This document shows positions 28,901 through 43,900 of a stretch of DNA of 64,000 bases, piece after piece. The stretch covers positions 39,521,136-39,585,135 of the forward strand of contig NC_079149.1 in the NCBI RefSeq assembly GCF_945859685.1. Reading direction: 5' to 3'. The first letter of the stretch is position 1. The number at the start of each line of letters is the position of its first letter. The stretch comes from Eupeodes corollae (taxonomy: Eukaryota > Arthropoda > Insecta > Diptera > Syrphidae). The notes under the pieces are model-generated. The model was not told where the DNA came from. It was given only the letters and a program-made list of their open reading frames with translations, and did no database searches. The position numbers and the translations under genes are program-made.

Positions 28901-31900
28901 TTTGCAAAAATACAGATCTATCAACTCAAGATGAAACTATTTCTAAAATTCAGCGTTAGACTAAGAAGAAATACCGAAATATGTTTCGGAACCTACAAAT
29001 TTCGTAAATCAAAAAAATATAAGTTTAAATTACTCTTAATACAAGAAGACGTAGGAGTTTTCAATAAGATGTTTTATTATGAATAGCTATTTGGACAATT
29101 TTTAGGCGCCAGTTGTAGCTATCATTGTTTTTCATCATTGAAAACAAGCATTGGATTTTTTTTTTTGACAGGTCGTTTATAGTTATCCTTAAAAATATCT
29201 GTTATTGAAAACAAATTTCCTGATTGAAACCCAAGAAAAATGTTTACCGATAGAAATCTGTCATTGGAATTGTGTGAAATTGGAACACAAATCAATGGAA
29301 CGATTCGTTTCACTTTTGAACATAAAAGTATCATTTGTTTAGGAAAATGAATTTTCGTCCGGAAAATAGAAAAATACATTTTTAGAGAAAAATAAATGCA
29401 CAGCTACCTACACTTTTTTTCAAACAAAAATTCTTTTCGAACTACATTCACATATTTGTAAAGATCATACAATTGGTTACATTTTCTCCTCCATTCACGT
29501 TCCTTGCAAGGACCGAGTTCCCACTAAGATATCATTCGTGGAGTTAATATTACTTCAAGTTAGATGAATTCAACATGCCTACATTAAAGAAAAAGCAAAA
29601 CAGCATTGCACAGTGTTGTCAGCGTCATAGAAAAATCACTGAATGACAAGGAATGCACCCCTGCAACGTTATTGGATATTGAGGGAGCCTTCAATAACGT
29701 GAAGAACGAAGCAGTGAAGCAAGCCTTGGACGACCACAAAGTTAAAAACGCAATAAAACAGTGGGTAATGTGTATGCTCAGAAAGAGACAAATTAACTCT
29801 GAGCTAGCGGAAGAAAGGGTGAGAGTAACCATATCCAGGGGTACCCCTCAGGGTGGAGTTCTTGTCATGAATGGCATACTCTCTAAATTGAAATCAAGTG
29901 GAGTAAGGATAATAGCCTACGCTGATGATCTTGCACTACTAGCTACTGGCAAGTTCCTACCCAATATCAGTGAACAAACCGAATACGCCGACTCGATGGT
30001 AAGCAAATGGACTAGGAACTGTGAGCTGACAGTCAATCCACCTAAAACAGTGCTATTTACTAACAAGCGCAAAATACCTGATTTAAAAATACCTTCAATT
30101 GAAGGCTGCCCTCTTAAAACTTCTGATCACGTAAAGTATCTCGGTGTGATCTAAGATAAAAAACTAAACTGGGGCCGGAACACCAAAGATAGATTCAAAA
30201 AGATATCGATTGCGTTTTACTCCTGCAATAGAATTTTCGGGAAAACCTGGGGATCAAACGCTAAAATTATCAGAATTATCGGCAATAATTAGACCAATAC
30301 TAACCTATGGTAATTTTGTATGGTTGAAAGCTTTAGAAAAGAGCAAAAATTCAAAGACATGCGTGCACTGGCATTAAGGGAGCAATGAGATCCACTCCAA
30401 CTATGGGACTGGAAGTTATACTCAATCTTATTCCCCTAGACCTCCTTGTTCAAGAATCTGCGGCCAAAAGTGCCCTGAGGCTCAGTCAAACTAAAGTCTG
30501 GATAAACAGTCCCACAGGACATGCCCAGATCCTTCATAAAGTTATGGATCATAGTACTACAACAGACTATAAAATACCGGAAGTTGATTTTCATAAACCA
30601 TTCCAGGCTGAGGAATGGATAGATAATATACCATACTCCAGTGAGTCGTCAATAGCTATCTATAGTGATGGCTTTAAAATAGACACTGGTGTAGGGACAG
30701 GCTTCTATTCTAAATCTCTCAAGTAACCCGCCTCGTTTAGTCTTCCAAACTACAGTAGCGTCTTCCAAGCGGAGGTCCAGGCAGTGACAACAGCTGCTAA
30801 AAAGGTATCAAGGATGGCGATACCACGAGCTGATATCACCTTTTACATTGATAGCCAAGCGGCAATAAAAGCGATTACCTACTGCAACTGAGGTAAAATC
30901 AAAGATTGTTTCATGCTGCCGCGAAGGAGCTTAAGGTTCTTGGCGCACAGCACAACATTAGACTCTTTTGGGTCCCAGGCCACAGCGATATACTAGGCAA
31001 CGAGAAAGCCGATAATTTAGCAAGATTAGGGTCAATGCCAGACATAAGTCACGCTCAGCTAGTTAGCACCCTTACCTGTTATTTTAAACAGGAAATCTCA
31101 AAAAGAATAACTATTAAGGCCGATGAAAGGTGGAACCTTCTTGACACCTGCGACACTACAAGAAAGATCTGGAAAGAATTATGCAGCTACACAAGGGATC
31201 ACTTCGATCTCTTGTAAGCATGATCACCGGACATAATCTGTTAGGTTATCATATTATGAAAAAAACGAGAATCAGTTCAGATGATCTATGCAGAGGATGC
31301 GGTGACGAGGAGGTGCATGAAGACACTCCGAACTCTTCCATCAAAGGAAGAAACTGCTTGGCAACTATTTCTTCCGGGATTTAGAAGAACTCTCTAGTAC
31401 GCCAGGTACTAACAATTTGAACTTTTTTTATTAGCTTGAGTAGCAATACTCACGAGATTTTATCTATAGTCAAACTGCCAGGCCGACAAGACACACTATT
31501 ATTTGCTGGTTATAGTGAGTTAGAAAAATTTAAGCCGATCAATGCGAACTATTTTGAATTAAATTGAATCGAACATGTGTCATTAACCAGATACTTTGTA
31601 CAGGAGGTAGAATCGCTTTTTTGAAGACTTGTAAATGTAGCTGTTGGTTAAATCGTCAAATATGCTTTAATCTTCCCATAATTTATTGACGATATGATGC
31701 ATGCTACCCTTTCCATAGAAACATATCTGCGCCACCGGGCTTAAAAAGTTCCACTAATAATTTATCAGAAGTGGCCTCGTTGTTCTGTAGCTTTTTAAAT
31801 GGGAAGACTTATCTCTTCTATACTAAGTGGAGGAACTGAATCTATGTTAGCTGACTGAGACTGTCTTCTCATTTTGGCCTATACATAAATCATAAATTAT

Positions 31901-34900
31901 CCGCCAAAAAAAATAGTTTACAAACTATTATTTCCAGCATAAAAAAAAAACAGAACTGGTCGAAGGTGCTCTTAAAACCTATTCACAAAAGTTGACTATC
32001 AATTCATGAGTAATTTAAAAAAAAAACCTTATTAATTGATTCTTATCCAACTTCATTTACAATCAAAAGCCGGCTATTAATTCAAATATTGATTTTAATC
32101 CAATAACAAGGTCAAAAGTTCATTTGTGTTCGACTTTCTTAAATCCCTTTTTCTTTTCCAATTCCTCAAAATCAAATCCATTTTTATTGACAAAATTATA
32201 ACATCAATATTTCATTTCTTGATGAATGTCACATAATCCTCTGTTGTGCATATACATTACACAAAATAAAAAAAAAAACAAATTGCAATACGAACAAAAT
32301 ACTACGAAACGCAAAAACCCATCACTTAACTTAACCGTAAAAGCCACACTGCTCTCGATCTCGATGGTTTGAATCGAGAACTGCGCCCGGCAGCAGCAGC
32401 AAAAGCAGAAGCAGGAGTAGCAGCAAAATGAAATGACTCAAAGGATAATAATACTAATCGATTTTTATGATGGTGTTATTACACAACAAACGCACATACA
32501 CAGCCACACAAATACATCAATACACAAGCAAACCACTCAAACAACAACAACGATTCCAGTATTTATGGGTGCGGATTTAATGCAATGAATTATGTGCCCC
32601 TGATTTGCCATTCTATTTATTTTGCATAAATCTCTTTTTCCATCGTTCTCACAAACCCAACTACCCTCTACCCACCACCCCCACCCTCCCTTCCGTATAG
32701 ATAATACATAATGTACAGTGCACGCTTGTTGTTCACTTCATGCCATGTGCAAGAGAGTAAAGTGCTTTCTAAATCTAAACCTCTATTTTGAACAACTATG
32801 TGACTTTACTTTATTTTATTTATTTTTCTACTAAATTTCCTTTCTAACGAATTTAACATTTATTTTCATTTATCCCCCTTGCTCAGGAGTCGGCAAAGTC
32901 TTGGGAAATCGATTCAAGTTGGGCGAAAAGGTTGTCGTCACCAATGGCGATAAAACTGGTAGTTTCCTGAAATACGATGTTGAAGTTCGTGATGCTGATA
33001 AGGTAAGAGAGAAGGAAGAAGAGTGTGTTTTACTTAAAAAATATAAAACAAAAATAAAAATAAATAGATAAATCACTTTCTAACAACTTATTCCATAGAT
33101 TGAGTTCTTCAAGTCTTACGATATATTTAGTGGCACTTCGTACCGAGGACATCTAATCGTACGCAATCATCTTCAAGTGGATAAGTTCGCCAATTTGGTA
33201 AGTTTCAACTAAAATTGATTTTAATCTTCTTCTTTTTTTAAAAACCTTTTGAAAAAAAACGATGACATTAACAACAACAACTAACAAATTCTCTCTGTCT
33301 GTCATTTTTCATCTTCTACACAATATAGATTGCCAAGAATATATCCAAATGTTCAAACTTAATTGATAAAGTTCCCATAAACTTCTTCACGTGTCATCTA
33401 ACATCGAAGCAACAACAATTGGGTGCGTTGTTGTTGGACCATTACAAGGTAATGCCCTATTTCGATGCCGAACTGGGAACATATGCATGCCAAATCGACT
33501 TGACGACAACTTTTAATGATGTTCTCAACATTGTTAAAACGAATGAAGTTAACTTTGAGCTTGAGGTAAGTTACATAGGATAGAAGATAGAAGTTACAGT
33601 ACAAATACAGATACCTAGTCTTTCATGCATAATACCTACATACATAGATAGAAAGTCTCCTCTTTTATAACTGCAACCATTTGTATTTTAATGCTTTTTC
33701 AGGCTCGCTTGCCAAACGGCCTGACAGATGTGATAACGCTGAAGTTTGTTCCTGGTATTCGAGTGACTCCAGAACAAATGTACGTTGCTGATATTGGCCA
33801 ACAAGACATTATAATCACAGGACTGGATAAAGTTCTGCAAAAGATTGAGGTAAGAATTGAAAGTTATTTTCTAGTAGTATTGCAATGCAATAGAAATACT
33901 CATACAGACAGTGGAAAGAAGGGAAGACGAATAAGAGTAATGTAGGAAATAGGAAGTGTAAGTGGAAATTTTCTAATTACAACAATTCGTCGTTGTCGTT
34001 TTCCCTGATACGACTACGATAGACAGATAGATTCCTTTGCTATTTGTCTTTTGACTCAATGACGGACGACATGACGCATTCGTTTTGTTTGTGTGAATGA
34101 CATAGAGAGTACGATATGTATACGAGTAGATATATATATACATTTAGTATAGATGCCATGTAAGAAATTGATTTAACTATCAGTTTAAATTGAATAGGAA
34201 TGGATATGGAGACATGGACAACGACGAACGACGAACTATGAAGATTACGACGACTACTACGACGACGACGATGACGAGGACGACGACAAATGTTGAAAAC
34301 ATGATTCTCTTTTATGTTTTTCTTAGACATTCGAATAGATTTCCATTGAAATAGCAATCGAATTGAAGAATTCTCCTTAGTCTCTGTTTGAATTAAATAG
34401 AAACGTTTATCATTTCGTAAAAAGAAGGATCTACGAGTATAAGAACTATCGCAAAGGACGAATAGGAATTTTAATTTTAGTTTTTTTTTTTTTTTTGTTT
34501 GCGAGTGACGATAAGGATGACGATGACGATATGGCTTGATTCCGTTTTCTTTTTTTTTATAAATTTTTTTTTTGTGTGTGCTGCTCTTAAAGGTTAGACT
34601 TTAAAGAGAAAAACAATGTTACTGAATATATGCTTATTTCAAGAACTTTTCTTTTCTCTATTTCTAGTGTGACAAAATAATGAATAATTCAATTCAAAAG
34701 GTTCAGATTGAAATTTTGGTACTAAGACCTAATAACTCTAATTTTAAAAGTTTTGAAAAATAAATTCCTAATCATTTATTTGAGAAGTTTTAAAAGAAGG
34801 AAGGAATTAGTTTTCGTCTTTTGGAAAAAAATTCAAAATAGTATTCGAAATACACTCAACACTCCTATTTACGAATCCAAAACTTTATTCAATATTATAT

Positions 34901-37900
34901 CAATCTTCATTTCAAAAATTTGACTTCAAAAGTGCTATGGTCTTATGTTTAATTGAAAGCATGAAGATCATTTCCCTAACCAACCATACGTTAAACCAAT
35001 ATTCAATTATGATGTTATCAGTTCTTTGTTTTGAAAAAGGACAATAGATACTTGGGACTATATCTAATGCAATTATTCGGTATTCCATTCTTACTAACTC
35101 TTAGTATGCCACCAAAATTTACAAAATTCTAACTAATCACTCAGAAACTAAAACCCTATTCAAAGAATATGGCCAATTGTATTCGAAAAGCCACCACACT
35201 ACTCGTACGGTCGTATGCGTCCATTATATTCGATTTATCGTCCGTCCGACACTCTCAACTATCCCCAAACTTATCCTACTCCCTTCACATTCACGTTGTT
35301 GTATTTATCAACTAAAACCCTATTGAAATCGGCAGGGCCTCGAGTGTTTCATTTTTCTATATAGGTATATCTATTTGTATAGATCCTCTATGTTCACATT
35401 TGTCCATATGTATATATTTACTATACCAACCAGTAGAATATTCTGAAACTTCAGGACCATTATGCTTAAGCACAATGGGAGCGTTTAAGTGATTATCCAC
35501 TCTCAAAGGGAACTCTTTTGCTATTGAAGAAAACCCCCTTGTGTGCAGCACTGCAGCACACCAACCGTACGATATGTTGTTGTTGTTGTTGTTGTTATTA
35601 TTATAGGTTGGTTGGTTAGTTCGTCCGTTCGTTCGTTCGCTGGGTGTTGGTTTGGGAGTGATGGTTTGATTTTGTTGGGTCTGGTCCTTTGGTCAGCTCA
35701 GTATAATATGTATCCCATTCTTCGTCTCTGAATGCATTCAGTTAAAAAGTTACCTAATGGAATTTCCTCGAGTGGTTTCTCTCTTTTCTTTCTTTTTTCT
35801 CGCTCCTTGCTCGGTTCTTCTCTCTTAATAGCATTTAAGTGTGAATATTATCGATTTTGATGTGCATTCGATGGCTTCCTGACTGGAAGAGTCAAGTCCG
35901 CAAGCCATGCAATGCATTCCGCCTACTCAATCCTTTTAAATCTTTCTCAAGGACTCTTAATAATGTTGCCTTCTGCTTCGGCTTCTGGTTCCAAGTCCTT
36001 TTTCCAAGCAGCTATGTATGTACATGGAATTATTGTTTCCGATTATATCAGTTAACTTTATTTCTATTTATTTATTTTTACTGAACGCAGCAAAGCTTTT
36101 TCCGGTCATTTTAAAAGTGTGCATGTGTTTTTGTTTTGTATTCAAAAAAGCCTTGTAAACGTTTTAATGTTTTAAGGACATTATGCAATGTACACACGAC
36201 ATCATTGCAGATATGCATTGACATGTTTTTTTTTTAATTTTGTTTTGTATTTAATTTTTATAATGAAATTGGTTAATGGATACGGAAACTAAAATGAATC
36301 AAATTTTATTGAACAAACAAAATGGCAAACATGCATGATGCTTGCATAAATTAATAATTAAATTTGTTCAGTTTTTTTTTTTTATTGTCAATCTCCAAGC
36401 CAGCTCTTAGCACACTTGCCTTGCAAAAGCGTTACAGTTGTTTCCCTTGTTGATACAAAAATTGCACATTCTGATAATATTTAAAAATTAAACTCCTACA
36501 TTTTTCATTGATTAAAAAAATGGTTCAGAAATAAAATAATAATAATAAAATGCTATTGTACATAATTTAATGTATGTTAATAAGTTGATGTGAATTGGAG
36601 TGAGGACTAGTATTATACGAAACATTGAACAATAACAATTAAAAGGTTTTAAACAAAACAACAGTAACAACAAAAGAAAATATTTAAGTTACGATTTTGT
36701 ATTTAATCATGGGTGAAAAATATCATTTATAATGTATCAATCACTAATATCACCGTAAGTCAACACAGTCGTAAATTTTTGTCTTTTGCATTTTTTGGTT
36801 TCAAGATTTCAAAAAGTGGTAATAATTTAATGTTTTAAGATCCATTCTAATAATTGATAAAATGACAAAAAAAAAGATGTTTAGTTAGTTTCTTTCGAAT
36901 TTTATTTCACGGAAATTTAAATGTGGCATTTGAGCTATCGCACAGTGGTTCCACTCCCGAACAAAGGCGGCCATAATTACTAACTTACTTGATAAAATCT
37001 AAAAACGATTGGTCCCAAAATGTTTTGAGCTCCCTGATTTCAAATCTGCAATCAGTTTTAAACTATCTCGTCATGATACGTTCGGTAAAGGGTTGAAGAT
37101 TGGTTTAATATAGTTTTATTTAAATATAATTTTTTTTCTTTATTACGTGTACTTGTTATAGGATGCATGAGTTATTTTGTACGTGAATGGCATTAAGTAT
37201 TCCTTAACCTGTTAGTTAAACGCAGAAACAACTCTAGGTACCAGTATTAAAATTAAATTTTTCTTTTTATTAAATTAGTTTTAATTCGAAAAGCTTTTTG
37301 TATACATAATAATACTAAAAGTAAATATTTTTCAATTTTTATCGATTCCTGTAATTTCAGTAGAGATTGAATCATTTGCGAAGAATTTTCGTGCCGTGTT
37401 TCCATCATTAGATGTTCCACTCCCTCCACTTCGCGGTCTATCGATAATAAGCCCCAGTTTCTGGCGAAACGTATCCTGGGGGGTCATTCCGTAAAACGAT
37501 AATCGTTAGACGATATCGTTAAGACGGTAGTCTCACTTCACGTAAGACGATAATCGTCAAAGTGATATCGTCAAAACGATAGCATTTGCACGATAGCTAA
37601 GTAGGTATCGTCTGCTATTAATTTCCATTGATAACTAAGCAAATTAAAGTAAAAAAGTTTCGGTTTAGTTTAGTTTTTTTTTATATATTTAAACTTTGGG
37701 GCGGAGGAAAATTGATATTTTCGAAGGGCAACAATTTTAGTATCGCTCTTGCACAAAGCACTAATCCAAAGAAGTTTTGGAAACAACAAATATTTTTGAA
37801 GCCAAGTTATGTTCTCTGTGGATAAAATGGAATCTTCACTTTCTTCCTTTGCACAAAATTGGGATTATTACTGCAGCTGAACAAAATTTTTGATATTATA

Positions 37901-40900
37901 GTTTATTCTTCGGTGGCAAAAAATTAAAACACAAAAAGTGACAATAACAATAAACATCACAAAATAGTTGGCATGTTTATTAACAATACATATTTTGTAA
38001 ATTTTCAAATTTTTCCATAGAGAAAAACCAAGTTTAATAACATTTTCAAGTTATTGAACAAGCTTATCATTCGTTGAGTTCATTTTGACATTTTGAATAT
38101 ACTCAACGAACTTATACTGAAAACGATTGAACGAGACGATAGTGATAAAGTTACGTGAAGCAAATTATTGACGATATCGTTAATGATAATCGTTTTGACG
38201 ATTATCGTTTTGTAAATTACGGAATGACTACCCTGAATGTATTTTTTTCTTTCTGCAAAACTGGCTTTGTCTTTATCGGATCTCATTTGCCATTTTTGTA
38301 TATGTAATCTGTACGATAATTGAATACAAAATTCAAAGAAACGAATCCATGAGTGGAGTGGGGAAATACCGAATTCATATTTGCATTCATTAACTGGCTT
38401 CTGTAAACATTTTTCAATGTTATTCATTTCTTTTGGTGAAGCAGCACATAAAAAGCATTTGCTTGTTGCAGTTTCACTTAAAGCACAACACACTTTTCCA
38501 TCTAAAGTAGTGAGTTGTAAGGAATATGTTATTCTAACCTGAATGTTCTCTTCTTCAAAAATAAATGGATTCGAATTCGAAATTTGATTTTTAATATAAG
38601 ATTCTTCTTGCAAAGAAAGCTCTTTAGTTTCCTTTGAAAATCTGAAACGAATCGGCCTACAATATCGAGTGGATGGAGAGCGTGGATTTTTCCAGAAAAC
38701 TTGATTAGATTTTTCACATACCAGCCGCAAAGGAACAAAGGATGTTACAAATTAGCTACTGTCATCATCGGCATTTGATTCTAAAAAGCTCTGGTTATAC
38801 TCACTTTGTCCAGTGCTGCCATCAAACCTCGATTTTCCGAATAAAATCATATTAGAAAAATCAGGTGAAAAATTTTGCAAAATAATTTCTTGCGACTCCA
38901 GTATACGATTGGCTGTATGGTCAAGTAAACTTTGCAGTTCGAATTCGGCAGACACTTCTGTAATTTTTTCATTTTCAGGATAACATAATTTTTTGGTTTG
39001 CATTATTTTTTGATCCATAGTCAAAAATTCAGATGACGTACATATACAAATTAATAAAATCCCTCAATAGCAAATACTGAGTATTTGATAATTTGGTTTC
39101 AGTTATTAGTGAAAGAACTTCTTCGTTACCTGGTCGTTTTATAGGTGTATTTGAATTATTTAATAAATAATTAACAGCAGAGAATCCACTTCCAATAAGG
39201 TAGCCAATCTTCTTCGTTTTGATCTTTTACTACTCTCTGCAAAATCTTTGAAAGGTCACCCTGAAGTTGAAGGTTGCCCCGCAGAAGTTGAAGGTCGCCC
39301 CGCAGAAGTTGAAGGTCGCCCCGCAGAAGTTGAATAGTGAAAATAATTGTTATTTTCAGAAATGAGGCATACTTCCTTTGTATTAAGCCATCCTGAATAA
39401 TTTTTAACAAGAAGACATCTTTTTCGGCAAGTTTATTTTTCCTGAAATACGTAAGCTTTTTACAAACATATACGATTCTAGTTTCCAATACTTTATAATC
39501 TGCATTTGGAATGTCTTGTAAGGACTTGAAAATGATATCTAAAATTGAATGGGACTTATTTTTTTCGGTTCCATTAGCTTTTAACCAATGCTGAAGCACA
39601 AACATTCTTGTAAATGAGACTTTAGTTAAATGCCCTGAAATACAAAAAATGAGACCATGGGTGGCTCAAAAATTAATTAAAAGTGAATTCGCAAGTAATC
39701 GCAGCTAAGTCAACGTGTATTAAAAAGTACATAAAATTCCTTTCTGGTAATATACAACTTTGTGGGGGTGTAACGGGCGTAACAGTTAAAAGCTTAAAAC
39801 AAACAATATTAAGATATTTTATTTTTATTTCTATTTTATTTAGACGAAATTTATTTACTCTTATGCTTAGTCGAAAAATGAATCATAAAAAATAAATAAC
39901 AAATATCTTACCTTCCACCAATATATCCATTACAAAAAAGAATATCGCATAGATAAAAAAAAATTTATTAAACAAATGCAGTCGCAATTACTCTTAGAGC
40001 TCTAAAACTCAAATGCCATGTGTTTGCAATGCGATTACTCTGAAGATAAAAATGTAACGGTTTTTCCTATTCTATTTTTATTTAGTTTGGAATGTTCTCA
40101 GCTCATTTTAACCGTTTAATGTAATAATCGCTACAGCGTTTTTTTTTATAGTTTTGGCCTTCGGTGGAACCACAGTGTAACGTCTTGAATTGAACTTTTT
40201 AGATCTATTTACATGTACACAAGTTTTTGGAACTTCGTTAACACTAAGGAATCAAAAAATAATTTGTCTATATTAACGTTTTTTTTTTTTCAAAAAAAAG
40301 TATTAGTTTTTTGTTTATTCAAAGTCAAGTTTTTAAATATTAAATATGACGGATGAACCATGGTCCGTTTTGTAGTATTGACAAAAATGTAGTTTTCTTT
40401 TATTCCTTTCACGGACCATGGGGATTTTCTCGGCCGATCTTGCGTTCCTTGAACGGACGGATGTTGGATGACTGTTTTCTCAAATTTTGCTTTCAAGCGT
40501 TGAAGAGTCGACTGTGAAGGGCCACCAGTCATTTGAGCGTGCTGCTCAATCGTGTAACTTGCCATGATCATTTGACATTAACAACTGAATAATAAATAAA
40601 AGATTTTCAAGATGTCACCAAAACAAAATGGCCGCCACGGGACCCACAATCTACCCGCGCCAAATAAAAAACCCTTTAAATCAAAACAAATCAGATTTTT
40701 AGTATCTTCCAAAATGGCTGCCGTTATAACTTATCTCCTGAGGTTATAGCGCCAGAGGCTTGAAATCCAAAATTTAAGTTTCATCGTCTTTATATGAAAT
40801 TAATCGTCTAGTTAAACAAATTTAAAAAAAAGTCAGAATAAAGTTAATTGGAACACCTCAGAAAAAAGGTGGGACTTTCCACTTGGTAATTCTTTAAACT

Positions 40901-43900
40901 AGATAAATGATACTACAGAAAAGATGTGCGCCATATTGTTGATTTAAAACTTTATGAATTATTAGCCCCCCCCCCCCTAATTTACAAAAAAGTATAGAAA
41001 TGTGCATACATATAAATGTATTCGGGTGTTCATACCGAAGTTTCGGGTTTTCGAGCAGCAGTGTTTACGACGCTGTACCGGCTTATATCAAACAGCCGAA
41101 TCTTCTTACGTGCATAACTATTCCAACGAGTTCCTATACAACGGGGCTCGAATCAACAGAATTGACAATTTCGTGATAAAGCTTGTTCGAGGTCAAATTG
41201 CAAGAGCTGTTTTTGGGGCGTTCTATCCGAACGGCAAGTATTTTCAGAGTGCACGTTTGAGCGGCTTCATTCCACTAGAGACATTCCTCTTTTTAGACAG
41301 ATGCGGTCTGATAAAAGATAGATTGGCAGCTCCTCTAATCTACCACGAACCGAGAATAGGTGACTCCTTTACAATCGGGACGTCAAGGCACAAGGCGGAG
41401 TAGAGCTCCTTCGGTTAACTAGGGCTGTGTCCGAATTGGACCGACTGATAGGGTGAAGCAGGAAAACCAATTTTGGTAGCTTCAATTGACACTTGATAGT
41501 GGGTAAGCCTTGGACATCTTACATACTTGTTTTATAGTTTAAAGTAGAATAGGCATGGGGGCACAAAAAAAAATAATTACAAAAAGAAATATAAATTAAA
41601 AAAAAAAAAGTAGTTTATAAGTAGAATAGGTAGTTTAAGTTAGTTTTAAGTTTTAAGAACCTTATTTTAAGTAGTTTTTAAGTAATAACGTTCTGGTAGC
41701 TAGTACGCAGTTCACGCATCTTAATATCCACAAGGGGACATGGAAATCTCCTGATCAATCAACCGTCAACCAGATTGACCACATTGCGATTGACGCACGA
41801 CACTTCTCCAGTATCCAGGATATCCGAACATTCCGAGAGGCCAACATTGACTCGGACCACTACCTCGTTGTAGCCAAGGTACGGCTACGGATATCCCGAT
41901 CCAAGCCAAAACAAGGAAGTGCTGTGAGAAGATTCGACGTTAGACGGCTACAATCGCAAGAGACTGCCATGTCCTTTTCCGATCGAGTCTCTAATAACCT
42001 CCTAAGGAGTCCTATGCTTCCTGCATTAAGCATTGAAAACCAGTGGCAACATTGCCTTGCAGCCATCAGAGATGCCGCCTCTGAAGTGCTAGGTTTCACA
42101 CGGCCACCACAGCGAAACCCCTGGTTTGACGACGAATGCCGGCAAGCTCACGCAGCGAAACAAGAGGCATACAAAACGGCGCTGCACAAAAGGACGATAG
42201 CTGCTCGCGAGCTCTACGAGCAGAAGAGGAGAGAGGAACAGAAGCGCGCGATCGAGGAGATAGAGGGATGTCACAACAGGAATGAGGTTCGTAAATTTTA
42301 CCAAAAGGTAAAAAAATCCTCCCAAGGGTACCAGCCACGAACCGAAGCCTGTAAAGACGATCAAGGGAACATCGTAGTAGAACCACAGTCGATGCTGAGA
42401 ATATGGAAAGATCACTTCTCCAAATTATATAACGGCGACGACGAACCGAATTCCGCTGTAAGGGAGATAGAAGCACTCAACCTCGGCGACGCAGATCAAC
42501 AATTCCGCCTACCCGACCTTGACGAAGTGAAGATAGCTATATCTTAACTTAAGTCAAACAAAGCTGCTGGAGCTGACAGCATCACCGCCGAACTATTCAA
42601 AGTAGCAGGCGATGACTTGGTAGGGAGCATGCACCAACTCATCTGCAAAATATGGTCGGAAGAAAGCATGCCCGATGAGTGGAATCTCAGCATAGTGTGC
42701 CCGATACATAAGAAAGGAGACCCTCTAAACTGCGCCAACTACAGAGGCATCAGTCTCCTTAACATTGCGTATAAGATCCTCTCTGCCGTATTATGTGAAC
42801 GTCTGAAGCCATTCGTCAACAACCTGATTGGTCCATATCAGTGTGGCTTCAGACCAGGAAAGTCCACTATCGACCAAATATTCACACTACGGCAGATCTT
42901 GGAAAAAACCCAGGAGCTTCAAATCGATACCCACCATCTCTTTATCGATTTTAAAGCCGCGTATGACAGCATCTATAGGGAAGAACTCTACCGAGCAATG
43001 TCTAGTTTTGGCATCCCTGTCAAACTTATCCGTTTGTGCAGAATGACGATGGAGAATGCACGCTGCTCTATCAAGGTCGGAAAAGATCTTACCGATGCAT
43101 TTGATGTGAAAAAAGGTTTTAGACAAGGCGATGCACTGTCATGCGACTTCTTCAACATCGTTTTAGAAAGAATTGTGCAAAACTCAACCGTCAACACTAG
43201 AGGCACAATCTTCCAAAGATCCATCCAATTACTCGGATACGCAGATGATATTGACATAATTGGAAGATCAAAGCGTGATGTCAGTGGAGCGTTTTTGAGC
43301 ATTGCGACGGAAGCGAAGAAGATGGGTTTAGTGGTCAATGAGGGCAAGACCAAGTATATGCTGTCATCAAAAAAGGACACTGAACGACGACGTCTTGGAC
43401 AAAACGTCACCATGGACAGCTATAACTTTGAGGTAGTTAAGGACTTTGTCTACCTAGGAACCGCTATTAATGCAGACAACGACACCAGCGCTGAAATCAA
43501 ACGAAGAATAACTCTTGCAAATCGCTGCTTCTTTGGACTTAGAAGGCAATTGAGAAGTAAAGTCCTCTCTCGAGCATGTAAAATCACCATCTATAAGACA
43601 CTCATCATCCCGGTTCTCATTTATGGCGCTGAGGCCTGGACCCTGTCAAAGAAAGATGAGAGCGTCTTAGGATGCTTCGAGAGAAAAATTCTTCGGGCGA
43701 TTTTTGGTCCCGTACGCATAGATGGAGAATGGAGGAGAAGATATAACGACGAGCTGTACGGGCTGTACAGCGACACTGACCTAGTTAGCAGAATCAAAGT
43801 CCAACGGCTTAGATGGCTAGGTCATGTAGAGCGGATGGACATCAACGCTCCAGCCCGGAAGGTCTTCGAATCCAATCCCGAGGGACGGCGCAGTAGAGGA

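Larger units (their letters stand above)
37280..39605 (-). pseudogene. Transib transposase (RAG1-like), interrupted
   Basis: From the N-terminal side: 39605-39175 (MFVLQHWLKANGTEKNK), 39024-38752 with FGKSRFDGSTGQSEYNQ (likely first catalytic aspartate, DGSTGQ), 38730-38240 with STRYCRPIRFRFSKE, DGKVCCAL...CFLCAAS (zinc ligands) and FGISPLHSWIRFFEFCIQLS. After the insertion, 37477-37280 gives DTFRQKLGLIIDRPRSGGSG and SNDGNTARKFFAND. The C-terminal SEE block is not evident. Frame changes near 38740 and 39040-39170 and the insertion make it inactive. Confidence 0.85.
36941..40177 (-). mobile_element. Transib copy 3 with RSS-like ends
   Basis: The left end is CACAGTGGTTCCAC at 36941; the right end, reverse-complemented from 40177, is CACTGTGGTTCCAC. 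The left heptamer CACAGTG is identical to the V(D)J recombination heptamer, as known for Transib. The 5-bp flanks are TATCG and TAACG (4 of 5 match), as expected for the 5-bp Transib duplication. The transposase lies on the minus strand. A separate element (37478-38233) is nested inside. Confidence 0.9.

Noticed and set aside
35543..36084. Two short + strand ORFs (62 and 75 codons) in intron 20
   Set aside because: The first is a translated GTT repeat; neither resembles a known domain or has a splice or promoter context.
39100..39350. CRISPR-like array suggested by regular 21-bp units
   Set aside because: The units are contiguous with no spacers and lie in a transposase ORF; the genome is eukaryotic.
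42887..43413. Antisense ORFs within the LINE at 41689-44062
   Set aside because: They are shadows of the open RT frame on the + strand.
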